A DNA stretch of 64,000 nucleotides from Parahoeflea alexandrii (GCF_024105735.1 NZ_JAAAML010000005.1:62001-126000), one strand, 5' to 3'. Numbered from the stretch's first letter, positions 7,218 to 17,165 are shown. Numbers and translations: made by a program. Notes: generated from the sequence alone by a model not told the origin.

Positions 7218-8897
7218 CTATTCGGCGGCTTCGCGGAAACCTTCTGAGACGGCATCCGGGTCGATGTCGCTCTCATCCGGCTCTTCGACGGAGCCATCGA
7301 CGTCGGTGGCGTCTTCATCCTCGACGATCTCGTTGTGGGCCTTCCAGTCGGCGAGTTCGTTGGTATCTGGCGCGAACAGCGCCGACGCATGCACGAAGCG
7401 TTCTTGGCTGAAATGCTCGACAAGCGCCGCGCGGGTGTCGCGGACCTTGTTGCGCGGCAGCACCGAAGTGTCCGCGCATGCGCCTTCGAGGGCCTGCCGG
7501 GAGAGGCACAGAAGGAAGTCTTCGGTCCCCATGTTGGGCAGGAAGCTGTCGGCCCCGACGACGGCGCCGGCGATCCGCGAGACAATGCCGCTGTTCGACA
7601 TGTTGCGGCGGCACGACAGCACCTCGATCAGCACCGAGCGGACCGCGACGCGGAGCGTGTCCTTGTCGAAAGTGAGATTGCCGGCTTCGTCCACGAGCAT
7701 CGCGGCATGGGGTGCGATCTGGCTGCGGAACGAACCGCTATTGCCCGAGCCGGAATCGACGCGAACGTTCTGACCGGCGAAGGCGATGACGAGCAGCGCC
7801 ATCAGCGTGTCGTCCTCGATCGGCGCGCGTTGAAGCGCTTCATGCAGCGCATCGGTGCGGAAGTCCCCGATCATGTCCTGCCCCTTCTGGGTGACATCGG
7901 GGCGCTGCGCCGGCGCGAGGGCGCGGCCCTCGCCACCCTTGCCTTTCGCCGACATTCCGTTCGCTGTTTGGGGCTCGGGCATCCGGTAGACGACCGACTG
8001 CACCTTGCCCTCGCGGTCGAGATACATCGCCGTGCAATCGGACTTCTTCGGCTTGCCGTAGACCCGCTCGGCCTTCTTCGGCAACTCCGGCTGACCCCAA
8101 TTGTTGGACTCGGTGATCATGCCGTTCTTGGGCAGGTTGTTGGTCATCCACTCCTGCTGGGCGCCGAGGAAAGCCTCAACATCGGTCGTGTAGCGGCTGT
8201 CCTCGTCCGCGGGCGCGAAGAGGTCCTCGACCCAGGCGATCCCGTAGGCTTGCGCCAGCTCGTCGTCGAAGCTGGCGTCACGCGCATACATGCGGGTCTT
8301 GGAGAGGCCATTGGCGACCGACCACCACGACGTGGTTTCGTTCTTCTTGGACTTGTGGGCCTTCCAGACCTCCTTCTGTTCGGCAATCGAGGCGGCGGCA
8401 ATGGTCCGGAGCTGCCGCTCATCCGGCATGTCGCCCTTCGCCATCTGGTCGAGCATGGCCGGAAGCACATTGGCCAGCAGCCGGAGCTTCTTGATCTGGC
8501 GCACCGAAAGCGACAGCGCCGCCGCGATCCCCTCTTCCGTCCAGCCGAGCGCGACCAGCCGCTCGATCGCGCGCCACTGGTCGACTGGATTGAGCGGTTC
8601 GCGGGCGATGTTCTCGACCATGGAACGCATGGCGCCGCCGTCGGCGGCGGGATCGGTGACGATGACTTCGATCTCCTCGAGCTCTGCCGCGATCGCGCCC
8701 CTGGTGCGGCGATGGCCGGCTTGGATGATGAAGCCGTTGCCGCCATCGGCTTCGGGAGAAACCACGGGCGGCTGGATGATACCGACGGCCTTGATGGTCG
8801 CGGCCAACAGCGCATCGCCCTGCGGCGTGGATTTGGACTTGCGGGCGTCGTCGGGATTGTCCTTGAGCGCGCGCGGGTCGATCTTGATGATATGCAT
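7218..8897 (-). CDS. ParB/RepB/Spo0J-like nuclease-domain protein
   Basis: This encodes a 559-residue protein with an N-terminal ParB-like domain (about residues 1-110). The hallmark GIIQPPVVSP, AGHRRTRGAIAAEL and ENIAREPLNPVDQ boxes are visible. A helix-turn-helix follows (EEGIAAALSLSVRQIKKLRLL, about 125-150). The C-terminal 400 residues are a family-specific extension ending in a highly acidic tail. Canonical ParB proteins are about 300 residues, so this is the long plasmid-borne type, not the partition ParB of a repABC operon. No ParA neighbour is present. The ATG has a GGAG site and upstream in-frame sequence was discarded. Confidence 0.85.
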   Translation of the reverse strand: MHIIKIDPRALKDNPDDARKSKSTPQGDALLAATIKAVGIIQPPVVSPEADGGNGFIIQAGHRRTRGAIAAELEEIEVIVTDPAADGGAMRSMVENIAREPLNPVDQWRAIERLVALGWTEEGIAAALSLSVRQIKKLRLLANVLPAMLDQMAKGDMPDERQLRTIAAASIAEQKEVWKAHKSKKNETTSWWSVANGLSKTRMYARDASFDDELAQAYGIAWVEDLFAPADEDSRYTTDVEAFLGAQQEWMTNNLPKNGMITESNNWGQPELPKKAERVYGKPKKSDCTAMYLDREGKVQSVVYRMPEPQTANGMSAKGKGGEGRALAPAQRPDVTQKGQDMIGDFRTDALHEALQRAPIEDDTLMALLVIAFAGQNVRVDSGSGNSGSFRSQIAPHAAMLVDEAGNLTFDKDTLRVAVRSVLIEVLSCRRNMSNSGIVSRIAGAVVGADSFLPNMGTEDFLLCLSRQALEGACADTSVLPRNKVRDTRAALVEHFSQERFVHASALFAPDTNELADWKAHNEIVEDEDATDVDGSVEEPDESDIDPDAVSEGFREAAE

Positions 8898-9014
8898 GGG
8901 AAGCTCCTGGTTAGGGTTGAGGACCCGGCATGCCGCCGGCTCCCTTTCTCGTCTTCTTCTCGAAGACATCCCCGGGACCGCGGAGCGGGCGGACCGGTGC
9001 AACTGCGGCCGAGC

Positions 9015-9088
9015 GTCCCTGCCCGGCCGGACGAGCGGGGCTCACAAGCCCTGCGAAGGACGACGGGCCGGGATGGCGCAGGCGGCGG
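9015..9088. repeat. structured GC-rich spacer element, copy 2
   Basis: This lies in the 255-base spacer upstream of the ParB-like gene. GGGCT-CACA-AGCCC forms a short hairpin at 9038-9051, followed by ACGGGCCGGGATGGCGCAGGCGGCG. The order and spacing of blocks match copy 1 at 4764-4834. No gene is seen in the spacer. Confidence 0.5.
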
Positions 9089-9152
9089 TTGAGCATGAGC
9101 GTCACCGGACCCGACCGGTCTGCGACCGGTCCCCTCCCGCTCTTTTCATTTC

Positions 9153-12100
9153 TCAGGCCGCCTCCATGGCTTCCTTCCCCTCCTTCAGGACTTCGTCCGC
9201 CAGATCGGCCTCGATGCCATCGAGCTGCCGGCGTTTGTCGGCCAGCTCGTCTTCAAAGCCGAATTCGCCACCCTGGCGGGACTGGTAGGAGGCCAGCCGG
9301 CGCTTGGCGTCGTCGAGCCGGAAGCGATACTGCGACCGCTCGTCTTCGAAACCGGCCAGCACATGCTCGATACGCGAGACCGCGCCGAGCGGCGTGACGG
9401 TCAGGGCGAGATCGATTTCGGTCTCCGCGCCGGTCCGTGCGAGCGCGACGTCATACTGGAATTCGTCGTTGCCGAAGCGCTGGCCGGAGAAGACGAGATC
9501 GAAACCACCGATTGTCGCGAGTGTCGTCTCGTCCTCCTGCCGCAGATGCACGAGGGTCATGACTTCCTTCATCAGCGCGCGGCCGGCGGGCTTGCGATCA
9601 GTGAAGGATTGTCCGGCAACGGTCATTGCGAAGGCATTGCCGGTAGTCGGAACCCGTCGTTTGATGTCTTCACCGATCTCCGCAATCCGGCGGGTGTCGT
9701 GCTCGATATCGCGTTCGGCGTTGCGGATCTGCCGACGAACGGCGAAGAGATCGTCGCGATGCGCCGCGCGTAAGCGTTCGAGCCGGGCAATGTCGGCTTC
9801 AAGTCCCGCCTTCTGCATCAGGCGCTGATCGCCGGAAGCGATCGCTTTGGCCATGGCGAACTGGTTGGCCTGGCCTTCGCCGAGATCCTCCAGCCGGCGA
9901 ACGGACGTGTCGCCGGACAGCGCCGCGGTAATGAACCGGGCCTTGCGCTCGTTGTTCTGCCACATCTGCGCGTCCATCGAGCCTTCGGTGGCGTAGGCGA
10001 AGATGTCGATCTCGTCATGCTGATTGCCCTGCCGCTCGATGCGGCCCTCGCGCTGTTCGATCTGCGAGGGGAGCCAGGGAACGTCGAGGTGATGCAGCGC
10101 CTTGAGGCGAAGCTGCGCGTTGACACCAGTGCCCATGGTCTCGGACGACCCGATTAGGAAGCGGACCCTGCCGGCATTGACGTCAGCGAAGAGCCGATGT
10201 TTCGCCTCCGCCTTCTTGTAGTCCTGCATGAAGGCGATTTCCGAAGGCGGAACGCCGAGGCGGACGAGCTCGTCGCGAATCCAGCGATAGGCGGAAAAGC
10301 CGCGTGATTTCTCGACGCTGATCGTGCCGAGATCGGAGAAGATCATCTGTGCCGCGCCCGGCAGGTCGAAGGGTTTTCCTTCGCGGGTCAGGTAGGTATT
10401 GGCAGCCGTCTCGCGCCAGATGCGGAAGCTGTTCTCGATCAGCTTGTTGAGCTTGTTGTCCGATTCATTGTCATTGTCCGGATCGACCAGTCGCAGATCG
10501 ATTGCCGCATGACGGCCATCGGTGATGACGGACAGGAGGATGTCGTCGCCGGGCTGGGCCGGCCCCTCGCGTTTCTCGATCGCCTTGATGCGGGCCTCGA
10601 GCACCTGCTGGTAGAGCTTGAAGTCATCCGTTGGTTTGGCGGTGACGATCTGGCGCCTGCCGGTCGCGAGGGCGGGGATGTTCACATATTGCTTCAGATC
10701 GCCCGGCAGCACGACATCGGCGAAGGAGCGGAACATGGCGATCAGCTCGGGCACATTGACGAAGGTCGCAGAGCGCGAGACGGGCTTGTATTTGCCGGAG
10801 GGCTGCAATTCGAGTTCGGTCGCCACGTCGCCGAAGGTCGAGGCCCAGGCATCGAACTCGTGCAGGCCCCGTTCTTTCAGCGCCTCCAGTCCGAGGAAGC
10901 GCTGGACAGAGAACATCTCGCCGAGCGTGTTGGTGATCGGCGTGCCGGAGGCGAGCACGAGCGCCCGACCGGGGTTTTTCGTCTCGATGAAGCGGGATTT
11001 GACATAGAGGTCCCAGGCGCGCTGCGAGCCGTTCGGATCGACGCCCTTGAGCGTCGACATGTTGGTGGCAAAGGAGAGTTTTCTGAACTCCTGCGCCTCG
11101 TCGGCGATGATCTGATCGACGCCTATCTCGGAGATGGTCAGGAGGTTGTCCTTGACCGAGCCGAGCGCCTCCAATCGGTCCCGCAATCCTTCCTTCAGCC
11201 GCTCCAGCCGCTTGCGCGACACCCGGTCGTCGCTTTCGACCCGGGTGAGCAGCTCCTCATAGAGCGTGAGCTCCTCCTCGATCATCTGCTTTTCGAATTC
11301 GGCGGGGACGGCGATAAACTTGAAGGCCGAATGGGTGATGATGATCGCGTCCCAGGCAGCAGTCGCCGCACGCGACAGGAAGCGGTGGCGCTTGTCTTTC
11401 GTGAAGTTGGTCTCGTCGGCAACAAGGATCCGTGCTGTCGGATAGAGCGCCAGGAACTCGCGCGCCGCCTGTGCGAGGCAATGGCCGGGCACGACGAGCA
11501 TGGCTTTGGAGATCAGACCGAGCCGGCGTTGCTCCATGATGCTTGCTGCCATCGTCATCGTCTTGCCGGCGCCGACGGCGTGGGCAAGATAGGTCGAGCC
11601 TGATGAAATGATCCGCCAGATGCCACGCTTCTGGTGCCCATAAAGAACAAAGGCGCTGCAAGCGCCCGGTAGCTGAAGATGGTCCCCGTTGAAGGATCGG
11701 GGCGCGATATTGTTGAAGCGGTCGTTGTAGACCCGCGCCAGCCGGTCGGTCCGGTCCGGATCGGACCAGATCCAACTCTGGAAGGCGGTCTTGATCTTTG
11801 TGAGCTTTTCCTTGGCCGCCTCGGTGTCGACGATATTGAGAACCCGGCGCTCACTGTCGCCGTCCTTCACCGTATCGAAGATCTGCGGTATACGGCTGTT
11901 GAGGGCATCGGCGAGCAGTTCGCCGGCGTGTCGCCGCTTGGTGCCCCATTCCGACGTGCCCTCGGCGCGGTAGGCGAGCATGCGGGCATCGAACGTCCAA
12001 GAGGCGAGTTCCGGCATGTGACGAATGCGGATGTCGGTCCCCATCGTCTCCTTGACGAAGTCGACGACATCGGAAGCGGGGATCCAGGGGGCGCCAAGAC

Positions 12101-14258
12101 GCGCGGTGATCTCGGACGGGCTGAGATCGGCCGGTTGGACCGCCTCCAGAGCCTCGACATTGCGCTTGTACGCAGGATCGATTTCGGCGGCAGCCTCGGC
12201 AATCGCCAGCTTGTCGCGCACGGGGCCTGAGAGATAGGCGTCGGATGTCTGCCATGACCCATCCGCCGGATCGCGGTAGATCGCGCTGCCCAACTCCTCG
12301 ATGACAGTCTCTCGGTTCTCATGCAGCAGCTCCGCGATATGATCGATGTCGACATGGCCGCGCTCGTTCAGGACGACGGCAAGCGCGTCGGTGGCACTGG
12401 TGATCACGGGTGGCGACGGCGGGGCAATAACCCGCTCGGAAAAGATCGGGCCGGGCTTCGCCGTATCCGTGTCGAGATCGTAGGTCTCGATGGAGGCGAC
12501 CAGCCAGCAGTCCGGATCGTCGAGGAAGGGCTGCAGGTTCGGGCGGCGATGCGTCTCGCGCGTCTCCCCCGTTGCCTCGTTCTCGGTGATCGACACCTTG
12601 GTGTGATTGATCGGCCCGAAATCCCGCACGAAGCTCGACCAAGCAATGCGCAGTTTGACTTGAAGGTCGCGCCATGGCTGATCGGTCTCCTGGGCCTTGA
12701 GGACCGCGCGCACCGCGTCGCGGACCGGGATCAGCTTCCTGACGATGTTGATCTGTTTCTCCGAAAACCCCTCGCCGGACCGGCCCTTGCGGACGGGAAG
12801 CGGAGCAGGCTTGCCGTCGAGCACCTGCATGAGGCCCTTTGATGCGTCGAAGACAAAACTGCCCTCGCGCACATGGGATTCCTTGGGGCTGGCGACGTTC
12901 GACAGGGTCGTCCCAAGCTCGAGATCGAAATCGATCTCGGCAGGCTCGCCGTCATAGAGGGCGGTCGGAAGCGATCGGATGGCGGCATCCAGGGCGGCCT
13001 CGAGATCGCCGTCACCGGCGAGGCAGGTGTAGGCTTCGCCGAATGGACCGGATGTGATGGCGTGGCGGCCGAGCACATGATCGGGGTGGCTGACGAACCA
13101 GCGATTGACCTGGACGGCCTCGCTGTCCTCACTGGCGGCAATGATCTCGGCCAGGTCTAGCCAGCTCGGGTCGCCTTGCGGCTCGCCGGGCTTCCGCTTG
13201 CGGAAGAACAGGATGTCGACAACGACGTCCGTGCCAGCATCGGCGCGAAAACTGCCTTCGGGCAGGCGGATCGCGGCGATAAGATCGGCCGACTTGGCGA
13301 TGTGTTCGCGCGCCGTGGCGTTAGCCTTGTCCATGGTGCCAGACGAGGTGACGAAGGCGGCCAGCGCGCCGGGTTTCAGAAGATCGATCGACCGCGCGAT
13401 GAAGTAATCATGCAGAAGCAGACCCATCGACCGATAGGCGCGATCGGACCTTACGGTCCTGTCGGAAAACGGCGGGTTGCCGATGGCGAGATCGAAATGC
13501 GCCGAAAGTTCGGTGTGCGCGAAATCACCATCGAGGATCCTGGCGACCGGCTGCAGGAGCCGGGCAATCCGCGCGGTCACGGGATCGAGCTCGATGCCAG
13601 TGACCAAGGACGCATCGCGGAGTGCCTCCGGCATGAGGACCGGAAAGAGACCCGTCCCGATCCCCGGTTCGACAACACGGCCGCCGCGCCAGCCGAGGCG
13701 CTCGAGCCCTTTCCAGATCGCCCGGATGATGAACTCGGGCGTAAAATGGGCATATTGCGTGCAGCGGGCGAGCGAGGCGTAATCGGCCTCGCTCACGGAC
13801 GCCTGCAGCTCCTCACCCAGCTCATCCCATCCCTTGCGGAACCCCTCCTCTCCGGGCCGGGCGAAGACGGCATTCGCCAATTCGGAGGCGCCGAAGCCGG
13901 TGAACCGGATGAGCCGCTTCTGTTCTGCCGCTGTCGCCGGCCGATCCTCGGCCGCGATCGCCGCGGCCAGGGCGATGGCTTCGAGATTGTCGCGGGCGCG
14001 GGCCTTCCAGCCCTTGGCCAACGAACGGCTTCCGGAAAGATGGAAATTGCTGCCGCGATCGGGCGCTTCGGCCAGTTGTCGTTTCGCGGGCTGTCGGCTC
14101 TTGGACCGCTTGGCCGGTGCTGCCGGCAGCGGAACGTCCTTGTCGGGTTCGATCGCCGGACTTTCGGAAAAGGCTGTGACGCCGAAGCCAAGTCCGGAAC
14201 TGAGCCCGCTGTGCGAACTGCCGAACATGTCGAGGGTGAATGGATCGTGGTCTGACAT
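9153..14258 (-). CDS. giant DNA methyltransferase-helicase (DarB-like)
   Basis: This encodes a 1701-residue fusion of an N6-adenine methyltransferase and a superfamily 2 helicase. The methylase part has an AdoMet-binding VVEPGIGTGLFP loop and the catalytic NPPF with N261. The helicase part has Walker A AVGAGKT near residue 895, a DEAQ Walker B near 1050, LASGTPITN and a motif VI QREGRIERQGNQ near 1400. A coiled-coil C-terminus follows. The same architecture occurs in phage P1 DarB, which shields incoming DNA from type I restriction, and in rhizobial plasmids. It sits between the ParB-like and DUF3085 genes. Enzymatic class is firm and biological role inferred. Confidence 0.85.
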   Translation of the reverse strand: MSDHDPFTLDMFGSSHSGLSSGLGFGVTAFSESPAIEPDKDVPLPAAPAKRSKSRQPAKRQLAEAPDRGSNFHLSGSRSLAKGWKARARDNLEAIALAAAIAAEDRPATAAEQKRLIRFTGFGASELANAVFARPGEEGFRKGWDELGEELQASVSEADYASLARCTQYAHFTPEFIIRAIWKGLERLGWRGGRVVEPGIGTGLFPVLMPEALRDASLVTGIELDPVTARIARLLQPVARILDGDFAHTELSAHFDLAIGNPPFSDRTVRSDRAYRSMGLLLHDYFIARSIDLLKPGALAAFVTSSGTMDKANATAREHIAKSADLIAAIRLPEGSFRADAGTDVVVDILFFRKRKPGEPQGDPSWLDLAEIIAASEDSEAVQVNRWFVSHPDHVLGRHAITSGPFGEAYTCLAGDGDLEAALDAAIRSLPTALYDGEPAEIDFDLELGTTLSNVASPKESHVREGSFVFDASKGLMQVLDGKPAPLPVRKGRSGEGFSEKQINIVRKLIPVRDAVRAVLKAQETDQPWRDLQVKLRIAWSSFVRDFGPINHTKVSITENEATGETRETHRRPNLQPFLDDPDCWLVASIETYDLDTDTAKPGPIFSERVIAPPSPPVITSATDALAVVLNERGHVDIDHIAELLHENRETVIEELGSAIYRDPADGSWQTSDAYLSGPVRDKLAIAEAAAEIDPAYKRNVEALEAVQPADLSPSEITARLGAPWIPASDVVDFVKETMGTDIRIRHMPELASWTFDARMLAYRAEGTSEWGTKRRHAGELLADALNSRIPQIFDTVKDGDSERRVLNIVDTEAAKEKLTKIKTAFQSWIWSDPDRTDRLARVYNDRFNNIAPRSFNGDHLQLPGACSAFVLYGHQKRGIWRIISSGSTYLAHAVGAGKTMTMAASIMEQRRLGLISKAMLVVPGHCLAQAAREFLALYPTARILVADETNFTKDKRHRFLSRAATAAWDAIIITHSAFKFIAVPAEFEKQMIEEELTLYEELLTRVESDDRVSRKRLERLKEGLRDRLEALGSVKDNLLTISEIGVDQIIADEAQEFRKLSFATNMSTLKGVDPNGSQRAWDLYVKSRFIETKNPGRALVLASGTPITNTLGEMFSVQRFLGLEALKERGLHEFDAWASTFGDVATELELQPSGKYKPVSRSATFVNVPELIAMFRSFADVVLPGDLKQYVNIPALATGRRQIVTAKPTDDFKLYQQVLEARIKAIEKREGPAQPGDDILLSVITDGRHAAIDLRLVDPDNDNESDNKLNKLIENSFRIWRETAANTYLTREGKPFDLPGAAQMIFSDLGTISVEKSRGFSAYRWIRDELVRLGVPPSEIAFMQDYKKAEAKHRLFADVNAGRVRFLIGSSETMGTGVNAQLRLKALHHLDVPWLPSQIEQREGRIERQGNQHDEIDIFAYATEGSMDAQMWQNNERKARFITAALSGDTSVRRLEDLGEGQANQFAMAKAIASGDQRLMQKAGLEADIARLERLRAAHRDDLFAVRRQIRNAERDIEHDTRRIAEIGEDIKRRVPTTGNAFAMTVAGQSFTDRKPAGRALMKEVMTLVHLRQEDETTLATIGGFDLVFSGQRFGNDEFQYDVALARTGAETEIDLALTVTPLGAVSRIEHVLAGFEDERSQYRFRLDDAKRRLASYQSRQGGEFGFEDELADKRRQLDGIEADLADEVLKEGKEAMEAA

Positions 14259-14344
14259 AGTGATGTCTCCTGTGAGGCGGGCGCACGAAGCCGCGCCGCC
14301 GGGCGAGTCGGCAGCGTCGGAGACGTGCAGAATTGGAAGTGCGA

Positions 14345-14743
14345 TTAGCGGGTGATCAGCGAGAACGAGATGTCGTTTTCGGTGAGCTGGATGCCGAGAT
14401 GGGTGATCCCGAAGCTGCGGTTGAAGCTCGGAACCAGCAGATCGGCATCGATGAACTCGATGCCGTCATCGCCGCCGAAATGCCGGCGCTTGTAGTCCCA
14501 CCAGTCGGTATCGCCCTTCGGGTGGCATTCGGTCGAATAAACGACGAGCGGTTTCTGGCCCTCGGCAAGCTTGCCATTGGAGATGATGTAGACGCCCTCG
14601 TCGCCGACGAGCCAAAAGCCGGGCTTTTCGCCCTCTCCCGGACGGGTGCCGTAATAGGGATTGCGGAAGCCGCCATTGGCGGCGGCATCCTCTTCGCCGC
14701 GCGCGATGACCTTGCGCACTGAAAGAATCGGAAATGTGAACAT
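14345..14743 (-). CDS. DUF3085-like protein
   Basis: This encodes a 132-residue soluble protein. The central FWLVGDEGVYIISNGKL segment matches the pattern of DUF3085 proteins, which accompany the methylase-helicase on rhizobial plasmids and have no known function. Conserved-looking TECHPKGDTDWWDYKRRHFGGDDGIEFI follows. I chose the ATG with an AGGTG site just upstream. A GTG four codons earlier would overlap the preceding stop (GTGA) and is equally possible. An 86-base gap separates it from the methylase-helicase gene. Confidence 0.6.
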   Translation of the reverse strand: MFTFPILSVRKVIARGEEDAAANGGFRNPYYGTRPGEGEKPGFWLVGDEGVYIISNGKLAEGQKPLVVYSTECHPKGDTDWWDYKRRHFGGDDGIEFIDADLLVPSFNRSFGITHLGIQLTENDISFSLITR

Positions 14744-14751
14744 GGCCCACC

Positions 14752-15348
14752 TCACGCTGCTTCAGGCAGCGGCAGGTGGCGCAGATGCACCGGCAGCTTC
14801 TCGGAGATCTGCTGATCGCTCAGGCTCTCGAGCAGTTCGAACCGTGTACCCGGCTTGGCGTAGACGATGACAGTGCGCTTGCCGCGATGCTCGGGCCGGA
14901 AGTCCGCGTCGGCATAGCCGCGATACTTGTCGTGGGTGGCGCTCCAGATGTGCTCGATGCGCTCGTCGCGGGTCATCGCCTTGACCGGCTGCCGTTCGCG
15001 CTCGACGATCGCATCGCGCACCTCATAGGGCGAACGCGGATCGGACAGATCGCAATAGGCGTGGAAATACCGCGTCACGCCATTGATGCTGAGCGTATAG
15101 AAGACACTGGTGATGCTGCCGGTCCGGAATTCGCGCATGGCGAACATTTCGCCGCGCATCCAGAGCGGCGGCAGGATTTCGAGCATATAGTCATGCTCGG
15201 TACGGGCGATTTCGAACCATTCCCCGGCGTAGAGGGCACTGTCGTCGGTCTGCCAGCGATCGGGTCGCTGCGCATGGCGGTCGAATAATCTGAACATCTG
15301 ATGGCGGCCGGTGATTCCGAAATGGATCTTGCGGATGGGAGAGGTCAT
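14752..15348 (-). CDS. DUF1419 domain protein
   Basis: This encodes a 198-residue protein of the DUF1419 family, known almost only from rhizobial plasmids and without an assigned function. Typical elements are RQMFRLFDRHAQRP-like at the start, SALYAGEWFEI, MLEILPPLWMRG and DLSDPRSPYEVRDAI. A KAMTRDERIEHIWSATHD helix follows. No membrane segment or catalytic signature is evident. It is co-directional with the DUF3085 gene, whose start lies at its stop, so the two are probably translated together. Confidence 0.8.
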   Translation of the reverse strand: MTSPIRKIHFGITGRHQMFRLFDRHAQRPDRWQTDDSALYAGEWFEIARTEHDYMLEILPPLWMRGEMFAMREFRTGSITSVFYTLSINGVTRYFHAYCDLSDPRSPYEVRDAIVERERQPVKAMTRDERIEHIWSATHDKYRGYADADFRPEHRGKRTVIVYAKPGTRFELLESLSDQQISEKLPVHLRHLPLPEAA

Positions 15349-15475
15349 GGCGGGCTCCTTTGGGGCCTGTCACGGGCTGGAGCGCGGCGCACCCTGTCGG
15401 CATCACCATCTTCTTCAGCCCTTCCGGACCCCTTCCCGCGGCCGCCTCTCCGTCCGGCCGGGTCAAGGGCCGGCG

Positions 15476-16450
15476 TCAGCCGGGCGGAGCTTCACCCTTG
15501 AGGCGGCCGGCGGGCATGCGGCAGCCGTCCCTCTCTTCCTCCCTTCCATCCATATTGCTTCTTTTTGCCTTCAGATCCTCGTTCCAGTCCTCCAGCTCCG
15601 GCCGCAGCCGCAGGAACCCGCAACCGGCATCGGCGGCGAGCGCCTCGAGCCTCTCGGCAAAACTCTCCCCTTGCGCATTATTGTCGGTGGCCGCGACCAG
15701 GAGGGCGTCTGCCCGAACGGCGAGGTCGAGCAGGGCCTCGGAACTCGCCGGCGACCAACCGCCTCCGGTGCTCAAATAGCGCGTGTCGGGACGCTGGTCC
15801 TCGAGTGCGGCAAGGCTCATGGCGTCGATTGCCGCCTCGGCGACGCAAAGCCGCGGCCCTCCGGCAGGCCCGAACCGGAAAAGCACTTTCGCGCCACCGG
15901 TCGCAAAACCACGCCAATCCGGCCCGCGCTCTTCCCAGCCGGTCACGGCTCCCGCGCGATCGCGGTGCGCCGCCCACATGCTGCCCCGGGGGCCTTCGCG
16001 CAGGATATCCCGGGTGATGGCCGATCTCAGAATCGCTTCGGGAATGTCACGCTCGTCGCGCAGATAGCACCATGTGGCCGATCCGCGCCAAGGCTTGCGC
16101 CGCATGTCCCAGCGTTCGGGGATGGTAAGGTCGGGTACGCGCTCGCGCGATTGCCGCTTCCATTCCGGTTCTGACGGAACGAAGCCGACCAGATCGGCGA
16201 CAACATAAAGCGCCGCCGCAAATGGCAGGCCATCAAGATGCTCTACGAGACGAAAGACGTCGCCCTTGGCGTCGGACAAGGGATCGAACCACCCCTGGCC
16301 GTCATGGATGACGACAATGATCTCGTCGCCCCGGCGGTATTTGACCGCGCGGCGGGTGCTTTCCTTGGGGTCGACGGCAAAGCCGGCAGTCTCGAGCACT
16401 GCACCGCAGGCGACCTTTCCCCTCAGCTCTTCCAGATCTGCTTTTTCCAT
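15476..16450 (-). CDS. Toprim-domain (DUF3991-like) protein
   Basis: This encodes a 324-residue protein with a primase-related layout. An N-terminal CHC2-like zinc-less region is followed by a Toprim fold. The start of the Toprim core is visible as RLCVAEAAIDAMSLAAL, with the conserved acidic E, and YLSTGGGWSP. The second acidic segment is ALLVAATDNNAQGESFAERL, where D-x-D is replaced by TDNN. Such proteins are annotated as DUF3991/Toprim or plasmid primase-like and could prime incoming single strands. The in-frame N-terminal extension is read-through of a GC-rich leader, so I start at MEKADLEEL, which has a weak AAGAGA site. Confidence 0.75.
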   Translation of the reverse strand: MEKADLEELRGKVACGAVLETAGFAVDPKESTRRAVKYRRGDEIIVVIHDGQGWFDPLSDAKGDVFRLVEHLDGLPFAAALYVVADLVGFVPSEPEWKRQSRERVPDLTIPERWDMRRKPWRGSATWCYLRDERDIPEAILRSAITRDILREGPRGSMWAAHRDRAGAVTGWEERGPDWRGFATGGAKVLFRFGPAGGPRLCVAEAAIDAMSLAALEDQRPDTRYLSTGGGWSPASSEALLDLAVRADALLVAATDNNAQGESFAERLEALAADAGCGFLRLRPELEDWNEDLKAKRSNMDGREEERDGCRMPAGRLKGEAPPG

Positions 16451-16911
16451 TCTCTTTTTCCGCGTCCGACGCGGTCCTCTCTCCGGTTTCCGCTCCCTAT
16501 TCTTTTCGGGGCGGCAACCCGAAGGCCGCGAAGAGCAAGGCAGGACAAGGGCGCTTCTGGCAAGCCGGCATTTGTGCCGGGTCGCGGTTTTCGGGGCCAG
16601 GAGCGGCGAAGCCTCCCTTGCCGGCCGCTGCGCGCAAGCGGCACCCAGCAACTTTCCGGTTCTCCTTGACCCTCCCGGTTGCCCCCGCGTCAGGGATGGC
16701 GGCACGGATGGGGGAAGGCCGCTTGCGGGCTTCAGCTCTGCCAAGAGCTCGGCCCGAAGGGCGATGCCAGACATTCGGCAAAAAGCGCTCAGCTTTGCTG
16801 GCGCACCAGGCGGCATCGTTCCGATCGCCCTCAATCAATCTCTCCCGTCAGTTCCTTCCGTCGGCCGATATTGACATCGATGTGTACGACATCCGGGCCG
16901 CAAGCATCAGC
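16451..16911. other. GC-rich leader and island boundary
   Basis: No supported gene is seen. The part at 16538-16612 contains ACAAGGGCGCTT and TCGGGGCCAGGAGCGGCGAAG blocks resembling the structured spacer elements at 4764 and 9015. The first transposase remnant begins at the right edge, so the backbone block ends about here. Confidence 0.4.
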
Positions 16912-17165
16912 GGCCGGGAAGACGATCAAGGACATCCGGCGCGCTACACGCAAGCATCATTCAGCCGAGGACAAAATCCGTATTGTGCCGGAGGGCCTGC
17001 GTGGCGAGGACAGCATTGCCGCGATTTGCCGCCGTGAAGGGATCGCCGAGAGCCTGCATTATAACTGATCGAAGTAATTCCTCGAAGCGGGCAAGAAGGC
17101 TTGCAGGCGATACTGCCCGCTTCGGCGACCAGCGACGAAGTGAAGGCTCTGCGCCGTGAAAGCTT
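16912..17165 (+). pseudogene. IS3-family transposase OrfA remnant
   Basis: The plus-strand translation reads KTIKDIRRATRKHHSAEDKIR, then EGLRGEDSIAAICRREGIAES, the helix-turn-helix of an IS3-family OrfA. Two in-frame stops replace the Trp and Glu codons of the usual YRWSKEFLEAGKK box. The frame then shifts, and similarity fades after a DEVKALRRE-like stretch. No OrfB or terminal repeats follow. It marks the junction between backbone and copper island. Confidence 0.85.

Noticed and set aside
7335-9092. 585-codon plus-strand frame opposite the ParB-like gene
   Set aside because: It is a shadow with no motifs; the ParB domain on the other strand explains the openness.
9363-14255. Long plus-strand frames opposite the methylase-helicase gene
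   Set aside because: They are mirror frames of a high-GC coding gene. The minus-strand product has full enzyme motifs while the plus products have none.
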